NCBI GenBank assembly: GCA_049522565.1
Contig: JBEKNT010000047.1
Span: forward strand, 1-23,989
Length of the DNA stretch: 23,989 nucleotides
Source of the DNA: JASHVB01 sp049522565
GTDB taxonomy: Bacteria > Pseudomonadota > Alphaproteobacteria > Acetobacterales > Acetobacteraceae
Reading direction: 5' to 3'
The number at the start of each line of letters is the position of its first letter. The stretch's first letter is position 1. A model generated the notes under the pieces. That model made no database searches and was not told the origin of the DNA. It worked only from the letters and a program-made list of their open reading frames with translations. This document shows, one piece after another, positions 16,872-23,936 of the stretch. A program made the position numbers and the translations under genes.

Positions 16872-17759
16872 TCAAACCAGCACGCGACCCGCCAGCCGCT
16901 CCAGCACCCGCAGCGGCGCCCGCTCCGGATACGCCAGCGCCGCCACTGGCACATGGAACGTTTGCTCCAGCGCGCAGTGGCCGGCCAGGGCGGCGTGCAG
17001 CACCTGGTCGGTGAAGCACAGCCAGGTGGTGCCGGCGGGAAAGCTGACCTCGGCTTTCGGGCCGTCCGCCTGGTAGGCGGCGTCCAGTTTCCCGGCGTCG
17101 TGCAGCCCCAGCATGATGTGGTCGTAGGCACTGCGCCGCCCCTTGGTCAGCCCGAGCAATTGCAGCGCCCGGGCGCTTCCCGGCAGCGGCGGTTTCACCC
17201 GGGGCAGGAAAGCGCGGGCGAAGTCGGGGAATGGCTCGCCGACCCGCCACTCGCGCGGCGCCCCGTCCGGCGCGACGTTGCTGAACACGCGCAGGATGCG
17301 CCGCCCGGCCATCGGCCGCGTGGGGAAGGCATCGACATGCAGCAGCCGGTCATCGTGCCGCGGCGAATAGGCGCGGCCGGCGATCTCGGCGGGGCGGAAG
17401 CTGGTGCGTGCGCGTTCGAGGACCGGCGCGTAGCCGGGCAGCAGGCCGGTCACCAGCCGCATCGCACAGGCGGCAAAGCGCCGCATCATGCCGGCCAGGG
17501 CAGTAGCGTCGGCCGGCGGCAGTGCGCTGTTGCCCAGCGTGCCGCGCTCCGGATCCAGGCTGATGTTCTTGCGGCTACCGCCCAGACTCCCCGCATCGAG
17601 GAACCGCCGCTCCTCTTCGGCCACGACGAAGCGCAGCGCGGGCAGCACCAGTACCCGGCCGGACTCCAGCGCATCGATCGCGTGGCGCTGCACGACCGGC
17701 ACGAACGGGCCTTGCCAGTCGGCGATCGGCAGCGTTTCCAACACCTCGTCCGCGGTCAT
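16872..17759 (-). CDS. kdoO: Kdo 3-hydroxylase family protein (Fe(II)/2-oxoglutarate dioxygenase)
   Basis: Related to KdoO enzymes, which hydroxylate the Kdo sugar of LPS at carbon 3 to give Ko, using Fe(II), O2 and 2-oxoglutarate. The 295-residue protein shows the iron motif H141-V-D143 inside RLLHVDAFPTRPMAGRRILR, and a distal histidine in FTDQVLHAALAGH (H255 likely). Other KdoO-like marks are GSRKNISLDP (61-70) and ALEQTFHVPV (263-272). No signal peptide, in line with a cytoplasmic or inner-membrane-face enzyme acting on Kdo-lipid A. Its ATG overlaps the stop of the phosphatase gene upstream as ATGA, so the two are translationally coupled and probably act on the same substrate. Confidence 0.85.
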   Translation of the reverse strand: MTADEVLETLPIADWQGPFVPVVQRHAIDALESGRVLVLPALRFVVAEEERRFLDAGSLGGSRKNISLDPERGTLGNSALPPADATALAGMMRRFAACAMRLVTGLLPGYAPVLERARTSFRPAEIAGRAYSPRHDDRLLHVDAFPTRPMAGRRILRVFSNVAPDGAPREWRVGEPFPDFARAFLPRVKPPLPGSARALQLLGLTKGRRSAYDHIMLGLHDAGKLDAAYQADGPKAEVSFPAGTTWLCFTDQVLHAALAGHCALEQTFHVPVAALAYPERAPLRVLERLAGRVLV

Positions 17760-18427
17760 TCGTGCGCCAACACCCAGTCGTTGATGAAGCTGGCGAGACC
17801 GTTCGCGTGGAAGTCCCGCCGCAGGGCGGCCTCATCGTAGTCCTCGCGCACCCAGTCGAGGAAGGGCTTGCGGCCTTCGCCCTCACGCTGCCAGCGCAGG
17901 AAGAACGCGTCGAGGATGCCGGTTTTCGCCTGACGGATATGGCCGAAGCGCAGCGACAACTGGCGCAGGGCGTCGCGCGCGGAGCCGCCCTCGAACAGCA
18001 CGAACAGCCCGGCCGCGAGCCCGGCCCGGTCGGCGCCCGACTTGCAGTGCAGCAGCGCCGGCGCGCGCATCGAGCTGTAGATGGCGTGCAGCCGCAGAAT
18101 GCGGTCGCGCTGTGGCGCGCCGCGGCTTTCCAGCGCCATATCGACGAAGTCCAGGCCGAGCCGGGCGGCGGCCTCCCGCGACAGAGCGTCCGAGCCGTTG
18201 CCGGTCGGCCCGCGCAGGTTGATCAGCGTCTTCAGGCCGAGGCGGCGGGTCAGGGCGGCGAGGCGGCCGGGGGTCGGATGGTTGCAGCGATACAACCGGC
18301 CCGGTGCCACGGTGCCGAGGTTGCTCCATACCAGGCGGAACACCGCATGGTCGACGAACAGTGCGTCCACCCACGCGAGCAATCGCCCGCGGGCGGTTGT
18401 GATGTCGCCTCGGTAGATGGTGTCCAT
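17756..18427 (-). CDS. tyrosine-phosphatase-like protein (CX5R family)
   Basis: A 223-residue protein with the cysteine phosphatase loop HCKSGADRAG; C128 and R134 form the CX5R catalytic pair. An upstream block VAPGRLYRCNHPTPGRLAAL (40-59), followed by LGLKTLINLRGP, is the usual N-terminal pattern of bacterial PTP/dual-specificity-like phosphatases. The start was set at ATG 18427 (MDTIYRGDITT), because residues from the longer frame are arginine-rich and overlap the repeat before paiB; the ribosome binding site is weak, so this start is uncertain. No signal peptide or membrane segment. Overlap with the Kdo hydroxylase gene suggests a phosphorylated sugar, lipid or LPS-enzyme target rather than general signalling, but this is inference. 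Confidence 0.83.
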   Translation of the reverse strand: MDTIYRGDITTARGRLLAWVDALFVDHAVFRLVWSNLGTVAPGRLYRCNHPTPGRLAALTRRLGLKTLINLRGPTGNGSDALSREAAARLGLDFVDMALESRGAPQRDRILRLHAIYSSMRAPALLHCKSGADRAGLAAGLFVLFEGGSARDALRQLSLRFGHIRQAKTGILDAFFLRWQREGEGRKPFLDWVREDYDEAALRRDFHANGLASFINDWVLAHE

Positions 18428-18573
18428 GGATGCTGTGGCGGACCTGGATTGGAACCGTCCGGATATGGCCACGCTGCCGACACGGAGGCAACCGTTTCGG
18501 GTTGCAGGGTGTGCGCGATGGGGTTGGTCGGGCGGCAGGGCGGACCGGCGCCGCGCACTCCGCCGGGGCACAA

Positions 18574-18606
18574 GCGGCGGAATGCGTTGCGCTTTGCCGC
18601 CCTACG
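18574..18606. repeat. family C hairpin at the 3' end of the paiB-like gene
   Basis: GGCGG (18576-18580) pairs with CCGCC (18597-18601), with GCG/CGC inside, giving the plan GGCGGAATGCG-TTG-CGCTTTGCCGCC followed by CTACG. This GGCGGAAT…CCGCCCTACG type of element is common after genes in many proteobacteria (from memory). The CTA at 18602-18604 is the TAG stop of the minus-strand gene. On that strand the stem follows the stop codon directly, so it could serve as a terminator. Confidence 0.6.
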
Positions 18607-19225
18607 TCGGGGTGGGGGCGGGGACCAAGGCGGCGACGTCCTGCCGCCCCTCGGCGGCGAGCCCGTCGATCACGCCGGCGCGGTCCTCCGCCGGGCGGTT
18701 CTGGCTCATCTTCCACTTGCCCTCCAGCCGCGTGAGCGGGATGGCGAAGCCGACGATGCCCTTCAGCATGCCCTGCACGAAATCGGCGGGCGCATCGGAC
18801 ACGGCCCAGGGGGCGGCACGACCGCCTTCCTGCTTGTCGGTCAGACGGGTGACGATATCGAGCAAGCGGTCGGGGTCGTCGAAGAACGCGATTGGACCGG
18901 CGGCATGGATCGCGACGTAGTTCCAGGTTGGGACCACTTTGCCGGTCTCGCGCTTGGTGGCGTACCAGGACGGGGTGATGTAGGCGTCCGGTCCCTGGAA
19001 GATGGCCAGGGCCTCGCCGATGGCGCCGCGTGCCTGCGGGTTGGGCCGTGCCAGATGGCCGATCAAGGTGCCGTACGGCGCCGGCTCAGGGTCAAGCAGC
19101 AGAGGGACGTGGCTGGCGATCAGGCCGTCCCGGGTGAGGGTGACCAGCGTTGCGAGCCCGGACGCGCGGATCGCATCATGCAAAACGTCAATGCGGGCTT
19201 CGTTGAACAGCGGCGGAACGTACAC
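18602..19225 (-). CDS. FMN-binding negative transcriptional regulator family protein (PaiB-like)
   Basis: A 207-residue member of the PaiB family, named for a Bacillus subtilis repressor but mostly uncharacterised, and built on an FMN-binding split barrel. I placed the start at GTG 19225-19223, giving the family N-terminus (V/M)YVPPLFNEAR and preceded by TTGGAGG 6 bases upstream; an ATG 66 bases further up lacks this. Family marks seen: DGLIASHVPLLLDPEP, HLARPNPQ, AYITPSWYATKRETGKVVPTWNY and GMLKGIVGFAIPLTRLEGKWKMSQNRP. All core motifs are intact. It is the third of a minus-strand group (dgoK, this gene, phosphatase-kdoO), separated from dgoK by 110 bases with a small GACCC-AAAC-GGGTC hairpin. 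Confidence 0.9.
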   Translation of the reverse strand: MYVPPLFNEARIDVLHDAIRASGLATLVTLTRDGLIASHVPLLLDPEPAPYGTLIGHLARPNPQARGAIGEALAIFQGPDAYITPSWYATKRETGKVVPTWNYVAIHAAGPIAFFDDPDRLLDIVTRLTDKQEGGRAAPWAVSDAPADFVQGMLKGIVGFAIPLTRLEGKWKMSQNRPAEDRAGVIDGLAAEGRQDVAALVPAPTPT

Positions 19226-19335
19226 GCGGCGCCTCCAAGCGTAGAATGCGTTGGACCAATGGCACACAGCGGATTGATCGGACAGACCCAAACGGGTCCC
19301 ATCGGCCAGTCCAATACGGCATAAGGCGTACCGCT

Positions 19336-20217
19336 CTAGCCGTTCCAGTCGATTGCGGCACCGATAACCGCCAGTCCGCGCGCCGCGGCGTCGGCGTCTT
19401 CGACACGCGCCTCGCCGCCCAGGACGGCGATCGCCCGCGCATACAGCGGGGTCAAATTCGGCTCCCCGACAAGATGCACCAGTTCGCCGGACGGCAACGC
19501 CACCCGAACCTCATGGCCAATGAGCAAGCCCGACAAGTACCATGGCGCTGCCAAGTCATCGAGCCGGCGGTTCACGCACAGCGCACGCACACCGAACACG
19601 TGGTGCAGCCACCCGCCCACCTCGCCGGACCGCGCGAGCCCCTGCTCGAACGCCGTCCAGTCGGTCGGTCCGTCACGCATCGTGCGGGAGAAAACCGTGT
19701 GCTCCCGCAGCGCGCCAAACACCTCACCGGTCATGTACGAGCAGTAGCTGATGATGCGCCCGTCGCGCAGACGCGCCCACTTGCTGTGCGTGCCGGGCAG
19801 GCAGGTGAGGCCGCCCTCGCCCAGCTCGCCGCGGATGCCGGCGATCTGCGTCTCCTCGCTGCGCATCGTGTCGGGCACCCCTTGGGCGTCGACGTAGCCG
19901 ACGCCAGGCACCAGCCGCACCTGCGCGCCGGCGAACGGCACGGCGACGGTGCCTCGGGCCAGTTCGGGGACGCCAATCGGGCAGGGCAGGTATGGCATCT
20001 CCCGCCAACCCTCCTTGCTGCCGACCGCGCCGCACGCCAGCACGCGGTCCTCGCCGCGATCGAGCCAGTCGCCGATTTCGGCGCGCAGCGTCTCGGCGAA
20101 CCGGTTGTCGGGCACGTGCAGCACGCCGCAGGGTGCCTTGCGCCGGTCGCGGATGTTGCCCCGGGCGTCCAGCAGGAACGCCCGGAAATTGCTGGTGCCC
20201 CAGTCGACGCCGATCAT
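19336..20217 (-). CDS. dgoK: 2-dehydro-3-deoxygalactonokinase
   Basis: Phosphorylates 2-keto-3-deoxygalactonate with ATP in the De Ley-Doudoroff galactose/galactonate pathway. The 293-residue length is normal. Seen: MIGVDWGTSNFRAFLLD at the N-terminus (the phosphate-binding loop of the ASKHA-type fold), CGAVGSKEGWREMPYLPCP (62-80), TMRSEETQIAGI and TCLPGTHSKWA, all characteristic of DgoK. The partner genes for galactonate dehydratase and the KDPGal aldolase (dgoD, dgoA) are not in this window, which is unusual because they often form one operon. It lies 181 bases after pckA on the same strand, with an FNR/FixK-type site 57 bases upstream of its start. Confidence 0.94.
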   Translation of the reverse strand: MIGVDWGTSNFRAFLLDARGNIRDRRKAPCGVLHVPDNRFAETLRAEIGDWLDRGEDRVLACGAVGSKEGWREMPYLPCPIGVPELARGTVAVPFAGAQVRLVPGVGYVDAQGVPDTMRSEETQIAGIRGELGEGGLTCLPGTHSKWARLRDGRIISYCSYMTGEVFGALREHTVFSRTMRDGPTDWTAFEQGLARSGEVGGWLHHVFGVRALCVNRRLDDLAAPWYLSGLLIGHEVRVALPSGELVHLVGEPNLTPLYARAIAVLGGEARVEDADAAARGLAVIGAAIDWNG

Positions 20218-20273
20218 GGCCAGACCTTTCCGCCTGAGCCTGCGGGCTATGGCAGAGGCGCGCCATCGGCGCC

Positions 20274-20287
20274 TTGATCCACGTCAA
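20274..20287. promoter_or_regulatory. FNR/FixK-type binding site upstream of dgoK
   Basis: TTGATCCACGTCAA matches the TTGAT-N4-ATCAA consensus of FNR/FixK/FnrL regulators, with one change (A to G) in the second half; the alphaproteobacterial form TTGAC-N4-RTCAA fits its reverse complement fully. Its centre is 63 bases upstream of the dgoK ATG. A loose -10 (CATAGC, minus strand, about 20246-20251) lies where a site at -41.5 would need it. Chance expectation in 24 kb is about 0.1, my own estimate. Confidence 0.5.
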
Positions 20288-20352
20288 GCGGGTTGACCGG
20301 AGCCGTCTTCGGCCGACGGGAAACCAGTAACGACCGGGATGTTCGCCAGGGC

Positions 20353-20379
20353 CTGCGGCCGCAGCGATCGACCGATCGC
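20353..20379. repeat. two adjacent perfect palindromes behind pckA
   Basis: CTGCGGCCGCAG (20353-20364) and GCGATCGACCGATCGC (20364-20379, 7-base stem with a 2-base centre) share a base and together lie 20 bases past the pckA stop. They could end the pckA transcript; no T-run follows. Confidence 0.4.
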
Positions 20380-20398
20380 GATTGCGCTTCCGTGAACC

Positions 20399-22036
20399 CT
20401 ACGCCGCCGCCCGGAGCGCTACCGCGCGGATCTCCTCCCCTACCCCCGCCTCGAACGGGTGAAAATTCTTCTCGAAGTTGGCGACCAGTTCGCGCGCCGT
20501 CCGATCGTACGCTGCCTTGTCCGTCCAGGACTGCCGTGGATCGAGCACCTCGGCCGGCACGTCCGCCACGTGTTCGGGGATCGCCAGGCCGAAGAACGGG
20601 TCCTTGCGGAAGCGGCCCCGCGCCAGGCTGCCGTCCAGCGCGGCGCGCAGCAGAGCACGGGTGTGGCGGATGCTCATGCGCTTGCCGACGCCGTACTGGC
20701 CGCCGCTCCAGCCGGTGTTCACCAGCCAGCAATCGGCGCCATGCCGCTGGATCAACGCCTCCAGCATCTTGCCGTAGACCTCGGGCCGGCGCGGCAGGAA
20801 CGGCGCGCCGAAGCAGGTGGAGAAGGTCGCTTCCGGCGACCCGCCCAGCCCCTTCTCAGTGCCGGCCACCTTCGCGGTGTAGCCCGACAGAAAGTGATAC
20901 ATCGCCTGCGCCGGCGACAGCTTGGAGATCGGCGGCATCACGCCATAGGCGTCCGCCGTCAGCATCAACACGTTGCGCGGCTGGCCGCCACGGCCGGACA
21001 GCTCCACATTGGGGATGTACTCGACCGGATAGCAGGAGCGGGTGTTCTCGGTCAGCGACTTGTCGGTCAGGTCCAACTTGCCATGCCGGTCGCCCACCAC
21101 GTTCTCCAGCACCGTGCCGAAGCGGTGCGACGCCGCCCAGATCTCCGGCTCATGCTCGGCCGACAGGTCGATCACCTTGGCGTAGCAGCCGCCCTCGAAA
21201 TTGAACACGCCGCCGTCGCCCCAGCCATGCTCGTCGTCACCGATCAGCTTGCGATGCGGATCGGAGGACAGCGTCGTCTTGCCGGTGCCGGACAAGCCGA
21301 AGAACAGCGCCACGTCGCCCGCCTCGCCGATATTGGCGCTGCAATGCATCGGCAGCACGCCACGTTCCGGCAGGATCCAGTTCATCACGGTGAAGATCGA
21401 TTTCTTGATCTCGCCCGCATACTCGCTGCCCGCGATAACGATGCAGCGCTGCGCGAACGACAAGGCGATGGCGGTGCCGGACCGCACGCCGTCCAATGCC
21501 GGATCGGCATGGAAATGCGGCGCATGCAGGATCACGTAGTCGGGCTCGAAACCGGCGAGTTCCTCCTCCGGCGGGCGGATGAACATGTTGCGGGCGAACA
21601 AGGCCTGCCAGGCGCCGGTGCTCACCAGGCGCACACGCACGCGGAACGCCGGATCGGCGCCTGCATACAGGTCCTGCACGAACAGGTCCTGGCCTTGCAG
21701 ATAGGCCTGCACGCGGCCCTTCAGGACGGTGAATTTCTCCGGCGCCAGCTTCTGGTTGATCTTGCCCCACCAGACGTCATGCGTGATCGAAGGCTCGTCC
21801 ACCACGAACTTGTCCTGCACCGAGCGGCCGGTATGCACGCCGGTTTCCACCATCAGCGCGCCGTCCCAGGCGAGGCGTCCTTCATTGCGGCGGAGCGCTT
21901 CGGCCACCAGCGCGGGCGCGGTCAGGTTGGCGTGCACGGCCCGCGAGGCATGCACGCCTGTGCCGGCCAGGGCCTCCGCTGCCAGGGTTTTCCAGGTCTT
22001 GTGCCGCGCGGTTGCGGGCTGCGGTTCGATGTCCAA
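20399..22036 (-). CDS. pckA: phosphoenolpyruvate carboxykinase (ATP)
   Basis: Converts oxaloacetate and ATP to PEP, CO2 and ADP, the first committed step of gluconeogenesis. I take the start as TTG 22036-22034, giving LDIEPQPATARHKTW and 545 residues, typical for the ATP type. AAGGAA lies 6 bases before it, and no family-like ATG exists; upstream in-frame residues are not family-like and would overlap the trpB start. Family marks: R71 in GVHTGRSVQDKF, KKSIFTVMNW, the P-loop GLSGTGKTTLSSDP (247-260) and the kinase-2 motif LIGDDEHGWGDGGVFN. Divergent from trpB with 185 bases between the two starts. Confidence 0.95.
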   Translation of the reverse strand: MDIEPQPATARHKTWKTLAAEALAGTGVHASRAVHANLTAPALVAEALRRNEGRLAWDGALMVETGVHTGRSVQDKFVVDEPSITHDVWWGKINQKLAPEKFTVLKGRVQAYLQGQDLFVQDLYAGADPAFRVRVRLVSTGAWQALFARNMFIRPPEEELAGFEPDYVILHAPHFHADPALDGVRSGTAIALSFAQRCIVIAGSEYAGEIKKSIFTVMNWILPERGVLPMHCSANIGEAGDVALFFGLSGTGKTTLSSDPHRKLIGDDEHGWGDGGVFNFEGGCYAKVIDLSAEHEPEIWAASHRFGTVLENVVGDRHGKLDLTDKSLTENTRSCYPVEYIPNVELSGRGGQPRNVLMLTADAYGVMPPISKLSPAQAMYHFLSGYTAKVAGTEKGLGGSPEATFSTCFGAPFLPRRPEVYGKMLEALIQRHGADCWLVNTGWSGGQYGVGKRMSIRHTRALLRAALDGSLARGRFRKDPFFGLAIPEHVADVPAEVLDPRQSWTDKAAYDRTARELVANFEKNFHPFEAGVGEEIRAVALRAAA

Positions 22037-22165
22037 AGGATGTTCCTTCCGGCGCTCCGCGACGGTCGCGGATGGGGTCGATTTTGCCGATACTAAGAAG
22101 CAAAACGTGCGGTAAATCCAGCGCTTAACGCGAGCATGATTTTGTGCATCGCAACATAGCGGCAG

Positions 22166-22194
22166 GTGACCGCAACGCGATCTTGGGCTAGAAG
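22166..22194 (+). promoter_or_regulatory. candidate promoter for trpB
   Basis: GTGACC (22166-22171, four of six matching TTGACA) and TAGAAG (22189-22194, four of six matching TATAAT) are separated by exactly 17 bases. Transcription would start near 22201, giving a leader of about 20 bases before the trpB GTG. Weak evidence by eye; no known regulator site recognised in the 185-base gap shared with pckA. Confidence 0.3.
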
Positions 22195-22221
22195 ACAGCC
22201 GCGAACGGAGATGGCAAAAGC

Positions 22222-23445
22222 GTGACAACCACGATTGCACCAGCGGGCGTCAACAGCCTGCGCAACGGCCCCAACCAGCGCGGCCGGTTCGGCGACTACG
22301 GCGGACGTTTCGTCGCCGAGACGCTGATGCCGCTGATCCTGGAGGTCGAGCAAGCGTACAACGCGGCGAAAGCCGACCCGGCATTCCATGCGGATTTGCA
22401 GCGCCACCTGACACATTATGTCGGCCGGCCGAGTCCGCTGTGGTACGCCGAGCGGCTGACCCGGCACCTCGGCGGTGCCAAGGTTTATTTCAAGCGCGAC
22501 GAGCTGAACCACACCGGCAGCCACAAGGCGAACAACTGTATGGGCCAGATCCTGCTGGCCCGCCGCATGGGCAAGACCCGCATCATCGCCGAGACCGGCG
22601 CCGGGCAGCATGGCGTTGCTACCGCTACCATGTGTGCGCTGTTTGGCCTGCCCTGCACGGTTTACATGGGCGCCACCGATGTCGAGCGGCAGAAGCCTAA
22701 CGTCTTCCGCATGAAATTGCTCGGCGCCGAGGTGAAGCCGGTGACATCGGGTGCCGCGACCTTGAAGGATGCGATGAACGAGGCGTTGCGCGACTGGGTC
22801 GCCAACGTGGAGGACACCTACTACCTGATTGGCACCGTCGCGGGCCCGCACCCGTATCCGATGATGGTGCGCGACTTCCAGTCGGTGATCGGCGAAGAAA
22901 CCAAGCGGCAAATGCAGGAAGCCGAGGGCCGACTGCCGGACGTGGCGGTGGCCTGCATCGGCGGTGGCTCCAATGCGATGGGGCTGTTCCACCCGTTCCT
23001 GGATGATCCGGTGCGGCTGATCGGCGTGGAAGCCGGCGGGCACGGGATCGAAACCGGTGAGCATGCTGCCAGCCTGACCGGCGGCCGCCCCGGCGTGCTG
23101 CACGGCAATCGCACCTACCTGTTGCAGGATGACGATGGGCAGATCATCGAGGCACACAGCATCAGCGCCGGCCTGGACTATCCCGGCATCGGACCGGAGC
23201 ACTCGTGGCTGCACGATATCGGCCGTGTCGAATACGTGTCGGCGACCGACCAGGAAGCACTGGCGGCGTTCCAGCTCTGCACCCGCACCGAGGGCATCAT
23301 CCCGGCACTGGAACCGGCGCATGCGCTGGCACACGTCACCACGCTCGCCCCCACCCTGGGCAAGGACCAGATCATCGTTATGAACCTCTGCGGCCGCGGC
23401 GATAAGGACATCTTCGCCGTCGCCGAGCATCTCGGCGGGATGTGA
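22222..23445 (+). CDS. trpB: tryptophan synthase beta chain
   Basis: PLP enzyme that joins indole with L-serine to form L-tryptophan, normally in a complex with TrpA. The 407 residues include FGDYGGRFVAETLMP (23-37), the PLP lysine K102 in NHTGSHKANN, E124 in IIAETGAGQHG, the phosphate-binding GGGSNAMG and the ending CGRGDKDIFAVAEHLG. All catalytic residues are present, as in ordinary TrpB1. The start is GTG 22222, 11 bases after GGAG; a four-codon frame ATG-GCA-AAA-GCG-TGA (22211-22225) overlaps it. trpF or trpA usually adjoins in alphaproteobacteria, but the neighbours here are pckA (divergent) and an hcp gene 23 bases downstream. Confidence 0.96.
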   Translation: MTTTIAPAGVNSLRNGPNQRGRFGDYGGRFVAETLMPLILEVEQAYNAAKADPAFHADLQRHLTHYVGRPSPLWYAERLTRHLGGAKVYFKRDELNHTGSHKANNCMGQILLARRMGKTRIIAETGAGQHGVATATMCALFGLPCTVYMGATDVERQKPNVFRMKLLGAEVKPVTSGAATLKDAMNEALRDWVANVEDTYYLIGTVAGPHPYPMMVRDFQSVIGEETKRQMQEAEGRLPDVAVACIGGGSNAMGLFHPFLDDPVRLIGVEAGGHGIETGEHAASLTGGRPGVLHGNRTYLLQDDDGQIIEAHSISAGLDYPGIGPEHSWLHDIGRVEYVSATDQEALAAFQLCTRTEGIIPALEPAHALAHVTTLAPTLGKDQIIVMNLCGRGDKDIFAVAEHLGGM

Positions 23446-23468
23446 GCACCTAACAAGGGACAGCGGCG

Positions 23469-23936
23469 ATGGCGCACTTGGCGTACATGACCTTGCAGGG
23501 CCAGAAACAGGGCGCAATCAAAGGCAACGTCACGCAGAAAGGCCGGGAGGGTTGGATCGCGTTGCTCGGCTTCGCTTACGCGATCGAGACGCCGCTCGAT
23601 GCGGCGTCGGGTCTGCCGAGTGGCAAGCGCCAGCACAAGCCCGTCGTGATCCGCAAGGAGATTGATGAGGCGTCGCCGAAATTGTTCGAGGCCATGGTTA
23701 CGAACGAGACGCTGACCAGCGTCAAGATTGAATTTTGGCGGCCCTACCCAGAGATTGTGTCTCCCTACTTCTTCGTCCTCCTGACCAACGCGCAGATCAC
23801 CGGAGTCGCCCTGACGCCGTCTGACGGCGAAGACGCCCACGAGATCGAGCAGATTCAATTTGTCTACCAGAGGATCGAGGTCACCTGGGTCCCTGGCGGG
23901 GAGTCGGCGCAGGACGACTGGACAGCCTCCGGCTGA
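23469..23936 (+). CDS. hcp: type VI secretion system tube protein / effector Hcp
   Basis: Hcp forms the inner tube of the type VI secretion machine and is itself secreted. The 155 residues include MAHLAYMTLQGQKQGAIKG at the N-terminus, the conserved KPVVIRKEIDEASPKLFEAM (59-78) and the C-terminal IQFVYQRIEVTWVPGG, all matching Hcp1 proteins. No signal peptide, as expected. The ATG follows AAGGGA by 8 bases and starts 23 bases after trpB, so it may be co-transcribed with it. No other T6SS gene (tssB, tssC, vgrG, clpV) is within the window. Base composition of its middle part falls to about 53-55% GC against about 65% around it, which hints at transfer. The last 53 bases of the window (23937-23989) show nothing I recognise. 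Confidence 0.88.
   Translation: MAHLAYMTLQGQKQGAIKGNVTQKGREGWIALLGFAYAIETPLDAASGLPSGKRQHKPVVIRKEIDEASPKLFEAMVTNETLTSVKIEFWRPYPEIVSPYFFVLLTNAQITGVALTPSDGEDAHEIEQIQFVYQRIEVTWVPGGESAQDDWTASG

Noticed and set aside
20459..22096. Plus-strand open frame of 545 codons
   Set aside because: Complement of pckA; the P-loop and other PEPCK motifs are on the minus strand.
22093..23517. Minus-strand open frame of 474 codons
   Set aside because: Complement of trpB; no start signal or family match.
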